Shown here: one piece after another, positions 34,925 to 37,610 of the stretch
Layout: the number at the start of each line of letters is the position of its first letter
Position numbering within the stretch: the first letter of the stretch is position 1
Assembly: GCA_001275005.1 (NCBI GenBank)
Contig: JWZX01002199.1
Span: forward strand, 1 to 37,610
Reading direction: 5' to 3'
Length of the DNA stretch: 37,610 bases
Origin: Chrysochromulina tobinii
Lineage: Eukaryota; Haptophyta; Prymnesiales; Chrysochromulinaceae
Program-made: the position numbers and the translations under genes
The notes under the pieces: generated by a model
Database searches by the model: none
What the model was told of the DNA's origin: nothing
What the model saw: the letters and a program-made list of their open reading frames with translations, nothing else

Positions 34925-37354
34925 ATGATGCAGCAGACAGACCTATCAAGCATTCCGAGCTCGACCCTAGCTGATGGAAATCAAGCACCACCACCCTCTC
35001 ACTCTCGTGATGCCGGATCGTCATCGATCGCCCCAGGGGGAGTCGATGCAACGATCCAGCACGGATCGACTGCTTCACGTAAGCGTCGCGTGGTCACTGA
35101 AGAAGAGAAAGAAGAGCTTCGTGCTGCCGAGAGCCTCGTTGAGCTCGCGCTCATATTCGACACAAGTGACGGCAAGAAAGGTGCCTTCGGAGGCCTCTGC
35201 CAGGACGCGCGCGAATCCACCGAACGCACCATCGACGGTATCGTCCAAGCGACGGTACCCGGCCTTAAAATCGAGCAAATCCGAGTCGATAGCCTCGATG
35301 TCTTCGAGCAACTGTCATACTACATTGTCCTCCTCGTCTCGCGAGACGACGCCGTTAAAACCCTCGGCCGGCATCCGGAGGTCCACAAGACGATCGAATA
35401 CCACGTACACGGTGCGGATGCGCACGCGCCTCCCACCAAGCGATCAGACGTCGCCATCATCATCACCACGCCCGATCACGTTCCAAACCTAGCGCTCTTC
35501 GCCAATCGCCCGGATAAATCCACCCCGGCTGGCGGACTGAACCCGGGTATCCCGATTGTCATCTACATCCAAGACACCCGCGAAAACCGCATTCAATTGG
35601 CCACGGTCCGAGGCTGGCTCGGGGAGGACGCCCTCGAAGATGTGAATGCAGTGCTCGCTTTGACGCACCTCCAACCGAGCGCAGGCTTCACGACCCAAAT
35701 GATTCCCGGTCAACCGGTCCGACTTCCCCCACGCACGCCCGGCGGCCATGGCATCGGTATCTCCTTCAAATTCTGGCTGATACCGCCACCAGATCGTAAC
35801 CCGCGCGATGTGGCATCCATCAAGGGTGTCGTGCTTCCTGCACCTCTCCTACTGCCGCGTCACTATGGCTTGGATCCACAGTCTGGAGAATATCTCGCTG
35901 TATGGCTGCACGACCCCGACCCGACCGTATCCACGCTCCAGCTCACGCGTGCGCAGCGTTGCCGCGGCGGCCAGAATGGCCAAGGCGATGGCGTCATCGT
36001 CCGATACGTTGTCTCAGGCGGTCATATCGGCGGAACGATGCTTGAGGCCGTCAGTGATGGCGAGCGGTTCTTTCGTCTCGGAGATGACTACGACCCGGAG
36101 TCGAATGGCATCGAAGGATTAACAGTCCTGAAGACCTCGCACAAATATGGCGACACGTCGCGACGCAACGCCCAGCGCAAACAGGCTGCGCAAAGAGAGC
36201 TACAGGCCAAAATCGACCAAGATGCGCTGCGCGCCCACAAGGCCGGCCTGGCAAAGAGCTTTCGCACTGCTGGCGTCTGCCACAAGGCTGCTGAGCGCCT
36301 GTCGAAGACCGACTCTCCGTGTTATATCCCCGCCTGCAACGCGGAGGAGGCCGCTGCGGCACTGGAGCCGCCAAAGGAGTATCTCACTGCAGCCTGCATC
36401 AATAGCTCGTGCCACACGGCCATGTGCATCAGCCTCAACAGGATGGCCGAAGCGGTCGTCGCCGCGCAGATGGAAACCCGCGCGAAAGGAGCCTCCTCCC
36501 TCGCGCAGGCGAGGATGGAGGGCGAGTTCCAATCCCGACTCCAATCCCTCCGCCCTACCCAGGAGCCCGCTCGGCAGTACGGCGCGGGCGCTGAAGCCCC
36601 CTACGCTGCACCCCAATTCTTCCGTCAGCCCGAGAATACCGCGCCTGGCAAGGGAGCTGGTAAAGGCAAAGGCGCCGGCAAAGGGGCCGGCAAAGGCAAG
36701 GGAAAAGGCGCCGGAAAAGGTGCCGGCAAAGGAGCCGAAAAAGGCAATGGCAAAGCCCCAGTACAGTTCGCCGATGACCGCCGCTACGCTACCGATGGAT
36801 CGGGCGTCCTCGGACATGTCCCTTCTACCGCACGCGATGAGCGTCGTTACGACTCGGATGGGTCGGGGCCGTTCACGAGAGAACAATTCCATCAATATTA
36901 CCGCGGATCCCTCTGTGAATGGGAGATCGCCTCCCCGGAGCATTCCACGCGGCCACCAGCGTACGCCGCGCCACCAACGGCCCCAGCAGCCAACCCCATC
37001 ATCCACGGATGGAATTGCCCTATGCCGCTCCCGGGCACCGTGCCTATCGGCAAGTGGATCTCCCCCGGCCATCTTCGCGCTGCTGCTAACCTCGCTCGCG
37101 GACTTAACTATCTGATGTCCATCTCGCAGGCGAGATCGCGCAGGGGACTGGTGCTCGTCGCGCATCAGCATATCGCCGCATATCTCTCCTCGGCACAGGG
37201 TGACTCCTTCAACCCTGAAATGACCGATGACCTCATGTTGAGCCTGGAGGAGTTCAACATCGTCGAAGTCACGACGCATGAGCCCGGCGGGGAAGAAGAG
37301 ACCCAATACTTCTACGAGTTCCTCGTGGAGCCCCACGTGCCCAACACCGTGTGA
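34925..37354 (+). CDS. Large orphan protein with KGAGKG repeats, possibly mobile-element derived
   Basis: 809 aa from the ATG at 34925 (MMQQTDLSS). The frame also has an ATG at 34844, giving 836 aa. No known domain recognised. Residues about 1-60 are Ser/Pro-rich, and 60-440 look globular alpha/beta (IVIYIQDTRENRIQLATVRG, ISFKFWLIPPPD, YLAVWLHDPDPTVSTLQL). There is a Cys/His cluster at about 470-545 (CHKAAERL..CYIPAC...CINSSCHTAMC) that could bind zinc. A basic repeat of KGAGKG/KGKGAGKG units occupies about 600-632. The C-terminal 170 residues are ordered again (PIIHGWNCPMPLPGTVPIGK). The basic Gly/Lys tract plus Cys cluster recalls Gag-like or nucleic-acid-binding proteins. There is no intron or frameshift, unlike its leftward neighbours. 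By eye, AAA, GAT and NNC/A codons are more frequent than in the host genes. Confidence 0.7.
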   Translation: MMQQTDLSSIPSSTLADGNQAPPPSHSRDAGSSSIAPGGVDATIQHGSTASRKRRVVTEEEKEELRAAESLVELALIFDTSDGKKGAFGGLCQDARESTERTIDGIVQATVPGLKIEQIRVDSLDVFEQLSYYIVLLVSRDDAVKTLGRHPEVHKTIEYHVHGADAHAPPTKRSDVAIIITTPDHVPNLALFANRPDKSTPAGGLNPGIPIVIYIQDTRENRIQLATVRGWLGEDALEDVNAVLALTHLQPSAGFTTQMIPGQPVRLPPRTPGGHGIGISFKFWLIPPPDRNPRDVASIKGVVLPAPLLLPRHYGLDPQSGEYLAVWLHDPDPTVSTLQLTRAQRCRGGQNGQGDGVIVRYVVSGGHIGGTMLEAVSDGERFFRLGDDYDPESNGIEGLTVLKTSHKYGDTSRRNAQRKQAAQRELQAKIDQDALRAHKAGLAKSFRTAGVCHKAAERLSKTDSPCYIPACNAEEAAAALEPPKEYLTAACINSSCHTAMCISLNRMAEAVVAAQMETRAKGASSLAQARMEGEFQSRLQSLRPTQEPARQYGAGAEAPYAAPQFFRQPENTAPGKGAGKGKGAGKGAGKGKGKGAGKGAGKGAEKGNGKAPVQFADDRRYATDGSGVLGHVPSTARDERRYDSDGSGPFTREQFHQYYRGSLCEWEIASPEHSTRPPAYAAPPTAPAANPIIHGWNCPMPLPGTVPIGKWISPGHLRAAANLARGLNYLMSISQARSRRGLVLVAHQHIAAYLSSAQGDSFNPEMTDDLMLSLEEFNIVEVTTHEPGGEEETQYFYEFLVEPHVPNTV
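36646..36756 (+). repeat. GGCAAAGG(C/G)GCC repeat encoding a KGAGKG tract
   Basis: About 110 bp of near-repeats of GGCAAAGGAGCCGGC-type units encode alternating Gly-Lys and Gly-Ala-Gly-Lys. The protein segment is strongly positive and probably disordered, suited to binding RNA or DNA. Confidence 0.8.
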
Positions 37355-37610
37355 CATACTCTCTAGTTGAGTCAAGCACACCCGAGAATCACGACACACT
37401 CGAGACTCCGGACGTTATGCTTGCTCCGATAGGCTACTACTTGAGCCCAAGCATGTAGACTCCGAGAGGGGGGGGGGGACGGAGAGCACTTGATCTCTTC
37501 AGGAAAGAAAGAGAATGCACAACGAGGGACAGAGGGGAACCGCCTATGTGTCTTTGCATGACATTTGACTTTGGATTGCCGTTGTCTTGTCCGCGCGCGG
37601 TTCAAGCGCG
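37355..37610. other. 3' flank of the orphan gene with a G homopolymer
   Basis: No gene seen. A run of about ten G residues occurs near 37470-37479. Such runs are common in this window (18635, 21990 as C, 34115, 37470) and are places where sequencing errors and frameshifts would be expected. Confidence 0.45.

Noticed and set aside
36200-37399. 399-codon minus-strand ORF
   Set aside because: Antisense to the 809-aa orphan; its repeated Phe/Ala/Gly pattern is just the complement of the KGAGKG repeat.

Overview
The window looks like nuclear DNA of a GC-rich, flagellated unicellular eukaryote, most plausibly a haptophyte-like alga. The reasons are: long, mostly intronless eukaryotic genes (ketosphinganine reductase, myosin, mitochondrial bL34, BBSome subunit BBIP1, FYVE and TOG domains, LNR/kringle receptor); Ala/Arg/Gly-rich proteins with long low-complexity inserts; at least one gene whose domain is completed only across an intron; and scattered remains of eukaryotic transposons. 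I saw no operons, bacterial ribosome-binding sites, tRNA, rRNA or CRISPR. The taxon is an inference from gene content and style, not from a marker gene.

Layout. 1-168: possible 3' end of a gene entering from the left. 888-1871 (-) KDSR, divergent from a 1952-aa myosin at 1947-7805 (+) whose tail carries an Ala-rich repeat, two EF-hands and a transmembrane helix. 8343-9077 (-) small membrane/coiled-coil protein. 9342-9917 (-) DJ-1, divergent from a coiled-coil protein at 10158-11384 (+). 11713-13914 (+) single-pass LNR/kringle receptor-like protein. 14252-15465: hAT transposase remnant bracketed by arrays of short ACTCAAGATCACA-like repeats. 15817-17427 (-) 2OG-Fe(II) hydroxylase, divergent from mitochondrial bL34 at 17868-18338 (+). 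19251-21761 (-) membrane-anchored sulfatase. 22006-24018 (-) TIR-like/kinesin-light-chain-type TPR protein, divergent from a small FHA-like protein at 24257-24685 (+). 25137-25250 (-) radical SAM fragment. 25399-26688 (-) 429-aa orphan. 27417-28426 (-) two-exon FYVE protein, divergent from BBIP1 at 28570-28779 (+).

From about 28.8 kb rightwards the sequence changes character: an XMAP215-type TOG gene with a damaged first TOG domain, a tandem Trp-repeat fragment, a frameshifted and stop-containing transposon-like protein (31664-33895), and a frameshifted coiled-coil gene on the opposite strand abutting it. The window closes with a long intact ORF of unknown function (34925-37354) with KG(A/K)GK repeats and by-eye different codon use.

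The genes do not form one pathway. Several point to a motile, ciliated cell with active membrane traffic (BBIP1, TOG protein, coiled-coil protein, myosin, FYVE), and others to the secretory pathway or cell surface (KDSR for sphingolipids, sulfatase, LNR/kringle receptor). The most unusual items are the EF-hand/transmembrane myosin, the TIR-like/TPR protein with near-identical repeats next to an FHA gene, the repeated head-to-head gene pairing, and the 809-aa orphan at the right end. Many start codons were chosen by moving from non-ATG openings to the first convincing ATG.
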